From the NCBI GenBank assembly GCA_022414725.1, contig CM039465.1:44584320-44648319 (forward strand): a stretch of DNA of 64,000 bases. Reading direction: 5' to 3'. The stretch's first letter is position 1, and each line of letters opens with the position of its first letter. The translations under genes were made by a program, and so were the position numbers. Of the stretch, positions 10,076-22,139 are shown piece after piece. The DNA is from Microglena sp. YARC (Eukaryota > Chlorophyta > Chlorophyceae > Chlamydomonadales > Chlamydomonadaceae). Below the pieces are notes generated by a model. It saw only the letters and a list, made by a program, of their open reading frames with translations, did not search any database and was not told where the DNA came from.

Positions 10076-10440
10076 AGGTTTGATGGCCGACTGATTCAAA
10101 CAGGAAACAAAGATCGATTGAATCAAGGTTATCTCCGATTGAATCTAAGAATGAATCAAACGAACAATTCAAACAGGATTTTCTTTGTTTCAAACCCTCA
10201 AAGAAGTACTAAATACCGACGGTTGTCAAGAAGAAGCCTGCTTGAAGACCGTCGACATTCTCTCTCCTCCACACTCCCTAAGACCTCGAGACCATCATCT
10301 ATAGTGTTACACAAAAGCTAAAAAGTTGGTAATTTGTAAGAACTGAAAACCAACAAGAGATGTCAAGCTGAATGCCTGCTTGATACCACAGGGCCTTTGT
10401 AGAAGACGGAATCATAACGAAGAAGAATGAATCGTATCCA

Positions 10441-10737
10441 ATGCATCATCATCGAACCCTCAGGGGGGACCGTACAGAGTGCCCTGGGAGCTTTCCAAGC
10501 TTGGAAGTTGCGAGTCTAACGGTTCCCAAGAGGAGGAACTGCTCGTCTTCACAAGCTGTGGGCGGCTTCATTCACAGCACTCTCATCGATCCTATAGGTA
10601 AGCCAACCTTGAGTGTGTTATCAGACATCGGGGTTTTGGCAATCCCCATCGATGCTGTCGGGCGTGAGCCACACACTTCACTCGAGGTTCGATATGATCA
10701 TGAAGATTTGTTAAGCAAACCGTATATAAGTGGATGA
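10441..10737 (+). CDS. Weak ORF candidate
   Basis: A 98-codon frame (MHHHRTLRGDRTECPG to SKPYISG) lies between repeat regions. A second + frame is also open over part of it, so the choice is uncertain. No domain is recognised. Confidence 0.2.
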   Translation: MHHHRTLRGDRTECPGSFPSLEVASLTVPKRRNCSSSQAVGGFIHSTLIDPIGKPTLSVLSDIGVLAIPIDAVGREPHTSLEVRYDHEDLLSKPYISG

Positions 10738-10779
10738 TTTATAATTTTGGATGTTCCCCCCTCCGTTTACACTCGTTTT

Positions 10780-11030
10780 TCGACAGCCGCCGCCGCAAGC
10801 CTCCGTGCGGTGTGTCGTGTGGAGACAGATGGGAGTCTGCGCAAGCCACCGTGTCATGTGTGTGCGGTCTGTCTGTCTGATGGACAAGGAGTCTGCGCAA
10901 GCAGCCTGGGTGGCGTGTGTGAGAATGAATGAATGGATGGGGAGGATGCGCAAGCCGCTTGGGTGGCGTGTGTGAGAATGAATGTATGGACGGGGGGATG
11001 CGCAAGCCGCCGTGGCATGTGTGAGGATGA
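10780..11030. repeat. ~55-bp degenerate tandem repeat
   Basis: Units contain GCGCAAGCCGC followed by GTGGCGTGTGTGAGAATGAA, about four to five copies. All frames through it are shadow frames. Confidence 0.7.
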
Positions 11031-11045
11031 TGGACAACACCGATG

Positions 11046-11192
11046 ACGATTTTATGTGACAATTGTGACAAATGTGACAGTTTATAGATATCACTATTAT
11101 CTGATGAGACCTCCTTAACAAAGTATGCCATTATGTCAATTTATAGTTTGTTACAATAACTGTCACATTTGTCACATTTGTCACAATTTGTC
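11046..11192. repeat. Inverted repeat of TGTGACA-type motifs
   Basis: The left arm near 11056-11082 (TGTGACAATTGTGACAAATG) and the right arm near 11159-11192 (CTGTCACATTTGTCACA...) are complementary over about 25 bp. They flank about 75 bp of AT-rich DNA. Confidence 0.65.
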
Positions 11193-11296
11193 AATCTGCC
11201 TCTCTGTAAAATCAGACTCCCAAGACGAGCTTCCTGAGCACACGCATCTGAATCCATCTGCCCCAATCTGCGGGGCCGCGCGCTCCCCTTGTTTGT

Positions 11297-11665
11297 GTTT
11301 TAGAGGTTGTTTGTGTGTGAAATGATTCTCTCTATTTGAAAGGCATTTTGAAGAGTCCGCATATGCAGACATATGTTTTAGAGGTTGTTTGTGTCTGAAA
11401 TGATTCTCTCTATTTGAAAGGTATTTTGAAGAGTCCGCATATGCAGACATATGTTTTAGAGGTTGTTTGTGTGTGAAATGATTCTCTCTATTTGAAAGGC
11501 ATTTTGAAGAGTCCGCATATGCAGACATATGTTTTAGAGGTTGTTTGTGTGTGAAATGATTCTCTCTATTTGAAAGGCATTTTGAAGAGTCCGCATATGC
11601 AGACATATGTTTTAGAGGTTGTTTGTGTGTGAAATGATTCTCTCTATTTGAAAGGCAATTTTGAA
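11297..11665. repeat. ~78-bp tandem repeat, 5 copies
   Basis: The unit contains TAGAGGTTGTTTGTGTGTGA and GTCCGCATATGCAGACATAT; the latter includes a TCTGCATATGC-type palindrome. On the minus strand the unit reads as a 26-residue repeat (MSAYADSSK...), but the flanks are not coding-like. Confidence 0.88.
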
Positions 11666-11689
11666 GAGTCTTTGTAAAGGATGCTGAAC

Positions 11690-12200
11690 CCCTCTGCCCC
11701 CCTGCCCCGCTCCGCGGGGCCCGCGCTCCCCCCCTTCATAAATCCAATAGGGTATATGTCAAGCAGAAGCCTGCTTGAGACATACCTTTTGTTTTCAACA
11801 AACGGGTCTTCCTCATCCGGTAGGAAAGTAGGCAAAGTAGTGCCCTTTAATTTATTTAGTAGGGTACTGCTTGTTGTCAAGATGGGTATTTTTGAATTTG
11901 TATACGGAACCGCCAAGCCGCAGCTGGGTTGTTGCTTGACTGATGGTGCCACATGGGATCAGACAGTGAGTCAGCAGCTCAATTCCACTGCCCCGCTCCG
12001 CGGGACCCGCGATCCCCCCTTCATAATTCCAAAAGGGTTGTCAAGCAGAAGCCTGCTTGAGACAATGCGGTTTCTTTTGAGAACCGGACCATATTGAATG
12101 CGGTTGCGTAAGACGCGACACAATGCGGCTTTAATCAATCGAAGACAAGTGTTCCGAGTGCGACTCGAAAAACGAGTGTAAACAACGCAAAATCCGTACA
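11690..12200. repeat. Two further copies of the dispersed hairpin repeat
   Basis: Near 11690-11800 and 11985-12070 the order is: CCCCGCTCCGCGGGGC-type hairpin, CCCCCTTCATAA, an AGGGT/AAGGGTTG link, then TCAAGCAGAAGCCTGCTTGA. They match the element at the left edge of the window. The sequence from 12200 to 12410 is unique and shows no gene. Confidence 0.55.
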
Positions 12201-12410
12201 GATTACAGCCTTCCACACTCTCTCTGTCGAACTGCGACTCATTCAATGCGCGCTAACAAACCAGAATTCGCCCCCGTACAGACAGTTTTAGGATAGATCC
12301 GAATTAGATTTGTGTTAGATGTACATCGGATTTGTGTTAGATACGCGTCGGTATCACACCGTGCGCGACACCCGATGCGGTGAGATGACATTTTAGAAAT
12401 TCAGGCCAAA

Positions 12411-15400
12411 TTGCGTGGGGTAAAGTGTCTAGGCACATCCAGGTTTGGGGAATCACATCCAGGCGTGGGGTAAAGTGTCCAGTCACATCCAGGTTTGATA
12501 TTTCTAGTCCAGGTGTGGGGTAAAGTGTCCAGTCACATCCAGGTTTGGGGAATCACATTCAGGCGTGGGATAAAGTGTCTAGTCACACCCAGGTTTGATT
12601 TTTTAGTCTAGGTGTGGGGTAAAGTGTCTAGTCACATCCAGGTTTGGTGAATCACATCCTGGCGTGGGGTAAAGTGTTTAGGCACATCCAGGTTAGGGGA
12701 ATCACATCCATGCGTGGGGTAAAGTGTCCAGTCACATCCAGGTTTGATGTTTCTAGTCCAGGTGTGGGGTAAAGTGTCCAGGCACATCCAGGTTTGATTT
12801 TTCTAGTCCAGGGGTGGGGTAAAGTGTCCAGTCACATCCAGGCTTGGGGAATCACATCCAGGCGTGGGGTTAAGTGTCTACGCACATCCAGGTTTGGGGA
12901 ATCACATCTAGGCGTGGGGTAAAGTGTCCACGCACATCCAAGTTTGGTTTTTCTAGTCCAGGCGTGGGGTAAAGTGTCTAGGCACATCCAGGTTTGGGGA
13001 ATCACATCCAGGCGTGGGGTAAAGTGTCCAGTCACATCCAGGTTTGGGGAAATACATCCAGGCGTGGGGTAAAGTGTCCAGGCACATCTAAGTTTGATTT
13101 TTTAGTCCAGGCGTGGGGTAAAGTGTCCATGCACATCCAGGTTTGGGGAATCGCATCCAGGCGTGGGGTAAAGTGTCCAGTCACATCCCGGTTTGGGGAA
13201 TCACATCCAGGCGTGGGGTAAAGTGTCCAGGCACATCCTGGTTTGGGGATTTACATCCAAGCGTGGGGTAAAGTGTCCAGTCACATCTAGGTTAGGTGAA
13301 TCACATCCATGCGTGGGATAAAGTGTCGAGTCACATCCATGTTTGATGTTTCTAGTCCTGGTGTGGGGTAAAGTGTCCAGGCACATCCAGGTTTAATGTA
13401 TCTAGTCCAGGCGTGGGGTAAAGTGTCCAGTCACATCCAGGTTTGGGGAAACACATCTAGGCATGGGGTAAAGTGTCGAGTCACATCCAGGTTTGGGAAA
13501 TCACATCCTGGTGTGGGGTAAAGTGTCAAGTCACATCCAGGTTTGAGGAATCACATCTAGGCGTGGGGTAAAGTGTCTAGGCACATCCAGGTTTGGGGAA
13601 TCACATCCAGGCGTGGGGTAAAGTGTCCAGTCACATCCAGGTTTGATATTTCTAGTCCAGGTGTGGGGTAAAGTGTCCAGTCACATCCAGGTTTGGGGAA
13701 TCACATTCAGGCGTGGGATAAAGTGTCTAATCACATCCCGGTTTGGGGAATCACATCCAGGCGTGGGGTAAAGTGTCCAGTCACATCCAGGTTTGGAATA
13801 TCACATCCAGGCGTGGGGTAAAGTGTCCACGCACATCCAGGTTTGTTTTTTCTAGTCCAGGTGTGGGGTAAAGTGTCTAGTTACATCCAGGTTTGGGGAA
13901 TCGCATCCAGGCGTGGGGTAAAGTGTCTAATCACATCCAGGTTTGATTTTTCTAGTCCAGGTGTGGGGTAAAGTGTCCAGTCACATCCAGATTTGGGAAA
14001 TCACATCCAGGCGTGGGGTAAAGTGACCAGTCACATCCCTGTTTGGGGAATCACATCCAGGCGTGGGGTAAAGTGTCCTGTCACATCCTGGTTCGGGGAA
14101 TCACATCCAGGCGTGGGCTAAAGTGTCCAGTCACATCCAGGTTTGATTTTTCTAGTCGAGGTGTAGGGTAAAGTGTACAGGCACATCCAGGTTAAGGGAA
14201 TCACATCCAGGCGTGGGGTAAGGTGTCTAGGCACATCCAGGTTTGGGGAATCACATCCAGGCGTGGGGTAAAGTGTCCGGTCACATCTAGGTTTGATTTT
14301 TCTAGTCCAGGTGTGGGGTAAAGTGTCCAGGCACATCCAGGTTTGGGAAATCACATCCAGACATGGGGTAAAGTGTCCACGCACATCCCGGTTTGGGGAA
14401 TCACATCCAGGCGTGGGGTAAAGTGTCCAGTCACATCTAGGTTTGATTTTTCTAGTCAAGGTGGGGGGTAAAGTGTCCAGTCACATCCAGGTTTGTGGAA
14501 TCACATCCAGGCGTGGGGTAAAGTGTCCAGTCACATCCAGGTTTGGGAAATCACATCTAGGTGTGGGGTAAATGTCCAGTCATATCCAGGTTTGGGGAAT
14601 CACATCGAGGTGTGGGGTAAAGTGTCCAGGCACAACTAGGTTTGATTTTTCTAGTCAAGGTGTGGGGTAAAGTGTCCAGGCACATCCAGGTTTGGGGAAT
14701 CACATCTAGGCGTGGGGCAAAGTGTCCATGCACATCCACGTTTGGGGAATCGCATCCAGGCTTGGGGTAAAGTGTCTAGGCACATCCAGGTTCGGGGAAT
14801 CACATCTAGGCGTGGGGTAAAGTGTCCAGTCACATACAGGTTTAAGGAATCACATCCAGGCGTGGGGTAAAGTGTCCAGGCACATCCAGGTTTGAATTTT
14901 TAGTCTAGGTGTGGGGTAAAGTGTCCAGTCACATCCAGGTTTGGGGAATCACATCCAGGCGTGGGGTAAAGTGTCCAGGCACATCCAGGTTAGGGGAAAC
15001 ACATCCATGCGTGGGGTAAAGTGTTCAGTCACATCCAGGTTTGATTTTTCTAGTCCAGGTGTGGGGTAAAGTGTCTTGGCACATTCAGGTTTGATTTTTC
15101 TAGTCGAGGTGTGGGGTAAAGTGTCCAGTCACAACTAGGTTTGATTTTTCTAGTCGAGGTGTGGGTTAAAGTGTCCAGGCATCTCCAGGTTTTGGGAATC
15201 ACATCTAGGCGTGGGCAAAGTGTTAATGCACATCCAGGTTTGGGGAATCGCATCCAGGCTTGGGGTAAAGTTTCTAGGCACATCCAGGTTTGGGGAATCA
15301 CATCCAGGCATGGGGTAAAGAGTCAAGGCACATCCAGGTTTGATTTTTCTAGTCTAGGTGTGGGGTAAGGTGTCCAGTCACATCCTGGTTTGGGGAATCA

Positions 15401-18400
15401 CATCTAGGCCTGGGTTGAAGTGTCCAGGCACATCCAAGTTTGATTTTTCTAGTCCGGGTGTGGGGTAAAGTGTCCAGTCAAATCCAGGTTTGATTTTTCT
15501 AGTCCAGTCGTGGGGTAAAGTGTCCAATCACATCCAGGTTTGTTTTTTCTAGTCCTGGTGTGGGGTAAAGTGTCTAGTTACATCCAGGTTTGGGGAATCA
15601 CATCCAGGTGTGGGGTAAAGTGTCTGGTCACATCCAGGTTTGGAAAATCACATCCAGGCGTGGGGTTAAGTGTCCAGTCACAACTAGGTTTGATTTTTCT
15701 AGTCGAGGTGTAGGGTAAAGTGTCCAGGCACATCCAGGTTTGGGGAATCACATCTAGGCGTGGGGTAAAGTGTCCGGGCACATCCAGGTTTGGGGAATCA
15801 CATCGAGATGTGGGGTAAAGTGTCCAGGCACATCCAGGTTTGATTTTTCTAGTCCAGGTGTGGGGTAAAGTGTCCAGTCACATCCAGGTTTGGGGAATCA
15901 CATCTAGGCGTGGGATAAAGTGTCTAGTCACATCCAGGTTTGATTTTTTAGTCTAGGTGTGGGGTAAAGTGTCCAGTCACATCCAGGTTTGGGGAATCAC
16001 ATCTAGGCGTGGGGTAAAGTGTCCAGTCACATCCAGGTTAGGGGAATCACATCCATGTGTGGGGTAAAGTGTCCAGTCACATCCAGGTTTGATGTTTCTA
16101 GTCCTGGTGTGGGGTAAAGTGTCAAGGCACATCCAGGCTTGATTTTTCTAGTCCAGGCGTGGGGTAAAGTGTCCAAGCACATCCAGGTTTGGGGAATCAC
16201 ATCTAGGCGCGGGGTAAAGTGTCTAGGCACATCCAGGTTTGGGGAATCACATCTAGGCGTGGGGTAAAGTGTCCAAGCACATCCAGGTTTGGGGAATCAC
16301 ATCTAGGCGTGGGGTAAAGTGTCTAGGCACATCCAGGTTTGAGGAATCACATCCAGGAGTGGGGTAAAGTGTCCAGTCACATCCAGGTTTGGGGAATCAC
16401 ATCTAGGCGCGGGGTAAAGTGTCCAGGCACATCCAGGTTTGGTTTTTGTAGTCCATGCGTGGGGTAAAGTGTCCAGTCACATCCAGGTTTGGGGAATCAC
16501 ATCCAGGTGTGGGGTAAAGTGTTCAGTCACATCCAGGTTTGATTTTTATAGTCCAGGTGTGGGGTAAAGTGTCCAGTCACATCCAGGTTTGGGAAACCAC
16601 TTCCAGGCGTGGGGTAAAGTGTCCTGTCACATCCAGGATAGGGGAATCACATCCAGGCGTGGGGTAAAGTGTCCAGTCACATCCAGGTTTGGGGAATCAC
16701 ATCTAGGCGCGGGGTAAAGTGTCCAGGCACATCCAGGTTTGGTTTTTGTAGTCCATGCGTGGGGTAAAGTGTCCAGTCACATCCAGGTTTGGGGAATCAC
16801 ATCCAGGTGTGGGGTAAAGTGTCTAGTCACATCCAGGTTTGATTTTTCTAGTCCAGGTGTGGGGTAAAGTGTCCAATCACATCCAGGTTTGGGAAACCAC
16901 TTCCAGGCGTGGGGTAAAGTGACCAGTCACATCCAGGTTTGGGGAATCACATCCAGGCGTGGGTAAAGTGCCTAGTCACATCCAGGTTTTGGGAATCACA
17001 TCCAGGCGTGGGGTAAAGTGTCCAGTCAAATCCAGGTTTGATTTTTCTAGTCCAGTCGTGGGGTAAAGTGTCCAATCACATCCAGGTTTGTTTTTTTCTA
17101 GTCCTGGTGTGGGGTAAAGTGTCTAGTTACATCCAGGTTTGGGGAATCACATCCAGGTGTGGGGTAAAGTGTCTGGTCACATCCAGGTTTGGGAAATCAC
17201 ATCCAGGCGTGGGGTTAAGTGTCCAGTCACAACTAGGTTTGATTTTTCTAGTCGAGGTGTAGGGTAAAGTGTCCAGGCACATCCAGGTTTTGGGAATCAC
17301 ATCTAGGCGCGGGGTAAAGTGTCCAGGCACATCCAGGTTTGGTTTTTGTAGTCCATGCGTCGGGTAAAGTGTCCTGTCACATCCAGGTTTGGGGAATCAC
17401 ATTCAGGTGTGGGGTAAAGTGTTCAATCACATCCAGGTTTGGGGAATCACATCCCGGCGTGGGGTAAAGTGTCCGGGCATATCCAGGTTTGATTTTTTAG
17501 TCTAGGCGTGGGGTAAAGTGTCCAGGCACATCCAGGTTCGGGGAATCACATCTAGGCGTGGGGTAAAGTGTCCAGTCACATACAGGTTTAAGGAATCACA
17601 TCCAGGCGTGGGGTAAAGTGTCCAGGCACATCCAGGTTTGAATTTTTAGTCTAGGTGTGGGGTAAAGTGTCCAGTCACATCCAGGTTTGGGGAATCACAT
17701 CCAGGCGTGGGGTAAAGTGTCCAGGCACATCCAGGTTAGGGGAAACACATCCATGCGTGGGGTAAAGTGTTCAGTCACATCCAGGTTTGATTTTTCTAGT
17801 CCAGGTGTGGGGTAAAGTGTCTTGGCACATTCAGGTTTGATTTTTCTAGTCGAGGTGTGGGGTAAAGTGTCCAGTCACAACTAGGTTTGATTTTTCTAGT
17901 CGAGGTGTGGGTTAAAGTGTCCAGGCATCTCCAGGTTTTGGGAATCACATCTAGGCGTGGGGCAAAGTGTTAATGCACATCCAGGTTTGGGGAATCGCAT
18001 CCAGGCTTGGGGTAAAGTTTCTAGGCACATCCAGGTTTGGGGAATCACATCCAGGCATGGGGTAAAGAGTCAAGGCACATCCAGGTTTGATTTTTCTAGT
18101 CTAGGTGTGGGGTAAGGTGTCCAGTCACATCCTGGTTTGGGGAATCACATCTAGGCCTGGGTTGAAGTGTCCAGGCACATCCAAGTTTGATTTTTCTAGT
18201 CCGGGTGTGGGGTAAAGTGTCCAGTCAAATCCAGGTTTGATTTTTCTAGTCCAGTCGTGGGGTAAAGTGTCCAATCACATCCAGGTTTGTTTTTTCTAGT
18301 CCTGGTGTGGGGTAAAGTGTCTAGTTACATCCAGGTTTGGGGAATCACATCCAGGTGTGGGGGTAAAGTGTCTGGTCACATCCAGGTTTGGAAAATCACA

Positions 18401-21400
18401 TCCAGGCGTGGGGTTAAGTGTCCAGTCACAACTAGGTTTGATTTTTCTAGTCGAGGTGTAGGGTAAAGTGTCCAGGCACATCCAGGTTTGGGGAATCACA
18501 TCTAGGCGTGGGGTAAAGTGTCCGGGCACATCCAGGTTTGGGGAATCACATCGAGATGTGGGGTAAAGTGTCCAGGCACATCCAGGTTTGATTTTTCTAG
18601 TCCAGGTGTGGGGTAAAGTGTCCAGTCACATCCAGGTTTGGGGAATCACATCTAGGCGTGGGATAAAGTGTCTAGTCACATCCAGGTTTGATTTTTTAGT
18701 CTAGGTGTGGGGTGAAGTGTCCAGTCACATCCAGGTTTGGGGAATCACATCTAGGCGTGGGGTAAAGTGTCCAGTCACATCCAGGTTAGGGAATCACATC
18801 CATGTGTGGGGTAAAGTGTCCAGTCACATCCAGGTTTGATGTTTCTAGTCCTGGTGTGGGGTAAAGTGTCAAGGCACATCCAGGCTTGATTTTTCTAGTC
18901 CAGGCGTGGGGTAAAGTGTCCAAGCACATCCAGGTTTGGGGAATCACATCTAGGCGCGGGGTAAAGTGTCTAGGCACATCCAGGTTTGGGGAATCACATC
19001 TAGGCGTGGGGTAAAGTGTCCAATCACATCCAGTTTTGGGGAATCACATCTAGGCGTGGGGTAAAGTGTCCAGGCACATCCAGGTTTAAGGAATCACATC
19101 CAGGAGTGGGGTAAAGTGTCCAGTCACATCCAGGTTTGGGGAATCACATCTAGGCGCGGGGTAAAGTGTCCAGGCACATCCAGGTTTGGTTTTTTGTAGT
19201 CCATGCGTGGGGTAAAGTGTCCAGTCACATCCAGGTTTGGGGAATCACATCCAGGTGTGGGGTAAAGTGTTCAGTCACATCCAGGTTTGATTTTTATAGT
19301 CCAGGTGTGGGGTAAAGTGTCCAGTCACATCCAGGTTTGGGAAACCACTTCCAGGCGTGGGGTAAAGTGTCCTGTCACATCCAGGATAGGGGAATCACAT
19401 CCAGGCGTGGGGTAAAGTGTCCCAGTCACATCCAGGTTTGGGGAATCACATCTAGGCGCGGGGTAAAGTGTCCAGGCACATCCAGGTTTGGTTTTTGTAG
19501 TCCATGCGTGGGGTAAAGTGTCCAGTCACATCCAGGTTTGGGGAATCACATCCAGGTGTGGGGTAAAGTGTCTAGTCACATCCAGGTTTGATTTTTCTAG
19601 TCCAGGTGTGGGGTAAAGTGTCCAATCACATCCAGGTTTGGGAAACCACTTCCAGGCGTGGGGTAAAGTGACCAGTCACATCCAGGTTTGGGGAATCACA
19701 TCCAGGCGTGGGGTAAAGTGCCTAGTCACATCCAGGTTTTGGGAATCACATCCAGGCGTGGGGTAAAGTGTCCAGTCAAATCCAGGTTTGATTTTTCTAG
19801 TCCAGTCGTGGGGTAAAGTGTCCAATCACATCCAGGTTTGTTTTTTCTAGTCCTGGTGTGGGGTAAAGTGTCTAGTTACATCCAGGTTTGGGGAATCACA
19901 TCCAGGTGTGGGGTAAAAGTGTCTGGTCACATCCAGGTTTGGGAAATCACATCCAGGCGTGGGGTTAAGTGTCCAGTCACAACTAGGTTTGATTTTTCTA
20001 GTCGAGGTGTAGGGTAAAGTGTCCAGGCACATCCAGGTTTTGGGAATCACATCTAGGCGCGGGGTAAAGTGTCCAGGCACATCCAGGTTTGGTTTTTGTA
20101 GTCCATGCGTCGGGTAAAGTGTCCTGTCACATCCAGGTTTGGGGAATCACATTCAGGTGTGGGGTAAAGTGTTCAATCACATCCAGGTTTGGGGAATCAC
20201 ATCCCGGCGTGGGGTAAAGTGTCCGGGCATATCCAGGTTTGATTTTTTAGTCTAGGCGTGGGGTAAAGTGTCCAGGCACATCCAGGTTAGGGGAATTACA
20301 TCCAGGAGTAGGGTAAAGTGTCCAGGCACATCCAGGTTTGAGGAATCACATCCAGGCGTGGGGTAAAGTGTCCAGTCACATCCAGGTTTGATTTTTCTAG
20401 TCCAGGTGTGGGGTAAAGTGTCCAATCACATCCAGGTTTGGGAAACCACTTCCAGGCGTGGGGTAAAGTGACCAGTCACATCCAGGTTTGGGTAATCACA
20501 TCCAGGCGTGGGGTAAAGTGTCTAGTCACATCCAGGTTTGGTGAATCACAACCAGGCGTGGGGTAAAGTGTCCTGTCACATCCAGGTTTTATCTTTCTAG
20601 TCCATGTGTGGGGTAAAGTGTCCAGTCACAACTAGGTTTGATTTTTCTAGTCGAGGTGTGGGGTTAAGTGTCCAGGCACATCCAGGTTTGGGGAATCACA
20701 TCTAGGCGTGGGGTAAAGTGTCTAGGCACATCCAGGTTTGGGGAATCACATCCCGGCGTGGGTAAAGTGTCCAGTCACATCCAGGTTTGATTTTTCTAGT
20801 CCAGGTGTGGGGTAAAGTGTCGAGTCACATCCAGGTTTGGGGAATCACATCCAAGCGTGGGATAAAGTATCTAGTCACATCCTGGTTTGATTTTTTAGTC
20901 TAGGTTTTGGGTAAAGTGTCCAGTCACATCCAGGTTTGGGGAATCACAACCAGGTGTGGGGTACAGTGTCCAGGCACATCCAGGTTAGGGGAATCACATC
21001 CAGGCGTGAGGTAAAGTGTCCAGTCACATGCAGGTTTGATGTTTCTAGTCCAGGTGTGGGGTAAAGTGTCCAGGCACATCCAGGTTTGTTTTTTCTAGTC
21101 CAGGCGTGGGGTAAAGTGTCCAGGCACATCCAGGTTTGGGGGATCACATCCAGGCGTGGGGTAAAGTGTCCAGCAGGCACATCCAGGTTTGGGGAATCAC
21201 ATCTAGGCGTGGGTTAAAGTGTCCAGGCACATCCAGGTTTAATATTTCTAGTCTTGGTGTGGGGTAAAGTGTCTAGTCACATCCAGGTTTGGGGAATCAC
21301 ATCTAGGCGTTGGGTAAAGTGTCCAGTCACATCCAGGTTTGGGGAATCACATCCAGGCGTGGGGTAAAGTGTCCAATCACATCCAGGTTTGATTGTTCTA

Positions 21401-22060
21401 GTCCAGGTGTGGGGTTAAGTGTCCAGTCACATCCAGGTTTGATTTTTCTAGTCGAGGTGTGGGGTAAAGTGTCCAGTCACAACTAGGTTTGATTTTTCTA
21501 GTCGAGGTGTGGGGTAAAGTGTCCAGTCACATCCAGGTTTGGGGAATCACATCTAGGCGTGGGGTAAAGTGTCCAGTCACATCCAGGTTTGGGGAATCAC
21601 GTCCAGGCGTGGGGTAAAGTGTCTAGTCACATCCAGGTTTGATTTTTCTAGTCCAGGTGTGGGGTAAAGTGTCCAGTCACATCCAGGTTTGGGGAATCAC
21701 ATCCAGGCGTGGGATAAAGTGTACAGGCACATCCAGGTTTGATTTTCTAGTCCAGGCGTGGGGTAAAGTGTCCAGTCACATCCAGGTTTGGGGAATCACA
21801 TCCAGGCGTGGGTTAAAGTGTCCAGTCACATCCAGGTTTGGGGAATCTAGTCTAGGCGTGGGGTAAAGTGTCCAGTCACATCCAGGTTTGGGGAATCACA
21901 TCTAGGCGTGGGGTAAAGTGTCCAGGCACATCCAGGTTTGGGGAATCACATCCAGGCGTGGGTTAAAGTGTCCAGTCACATCCAGGTTTGGGGAATCTAG
22001 TCTAGGCGTGGGTTAAAGTGTCTTGGCACATCCAGGTTTGGTTTAAAGTGTAACCTGGCG
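12411..22060 (+). repeat. 9.6-kb minisatellite, 50-bp unit, ~190 copies
   Basis: The core is GTGGGGTAAAGTGTCCAGTC followed by ACATCCAGGT. The rest of the unit is one of two alternating forms: TTGGGGAATCACATCCAGGC (form A) or TTGATTTTTCTAGTCCAGGT (form B). Most units are 49-51 bp. Two consecutive blocks, 14791-17536 and 17537 to about 20286, are nearly identical over 2.75 kb, forming a higher-order repeat. A 300-bp sub-block is also repeated inside (about 16376 and 16677). Both strands carry short open frames that only mirror the unit, so I call none of them coding. Confidence 0.95.
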
Positions 22061-22071
22061 TCTCGTCCAGG

Positions 22072-22100
22072 TTACGTCCAGGTTCGAAACCTGGACGTAA
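22072..22100. repeat. Perfect palindrome at the end of the 50-bp array
   Basis: The 13-bp arms TTACGTCCAGGTT and AACCTGGACGTAA flank a CGA loop. The arms are built from the GTCCAGGTT core of the adjacent array, so the array ends in an inverted copy of its own motif. Confidence 0.85.
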
Positions 22101-22139
22101 ACCTAGACGTTAACCTAGACCCCTTTAGGTTAGAACTAG

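Noticed and set aside
12411..22060. CRISPR-like array
   Set aside because: The unit has no unique spacers, the tails are two recurring types, and the context is eukaryotic with introns.
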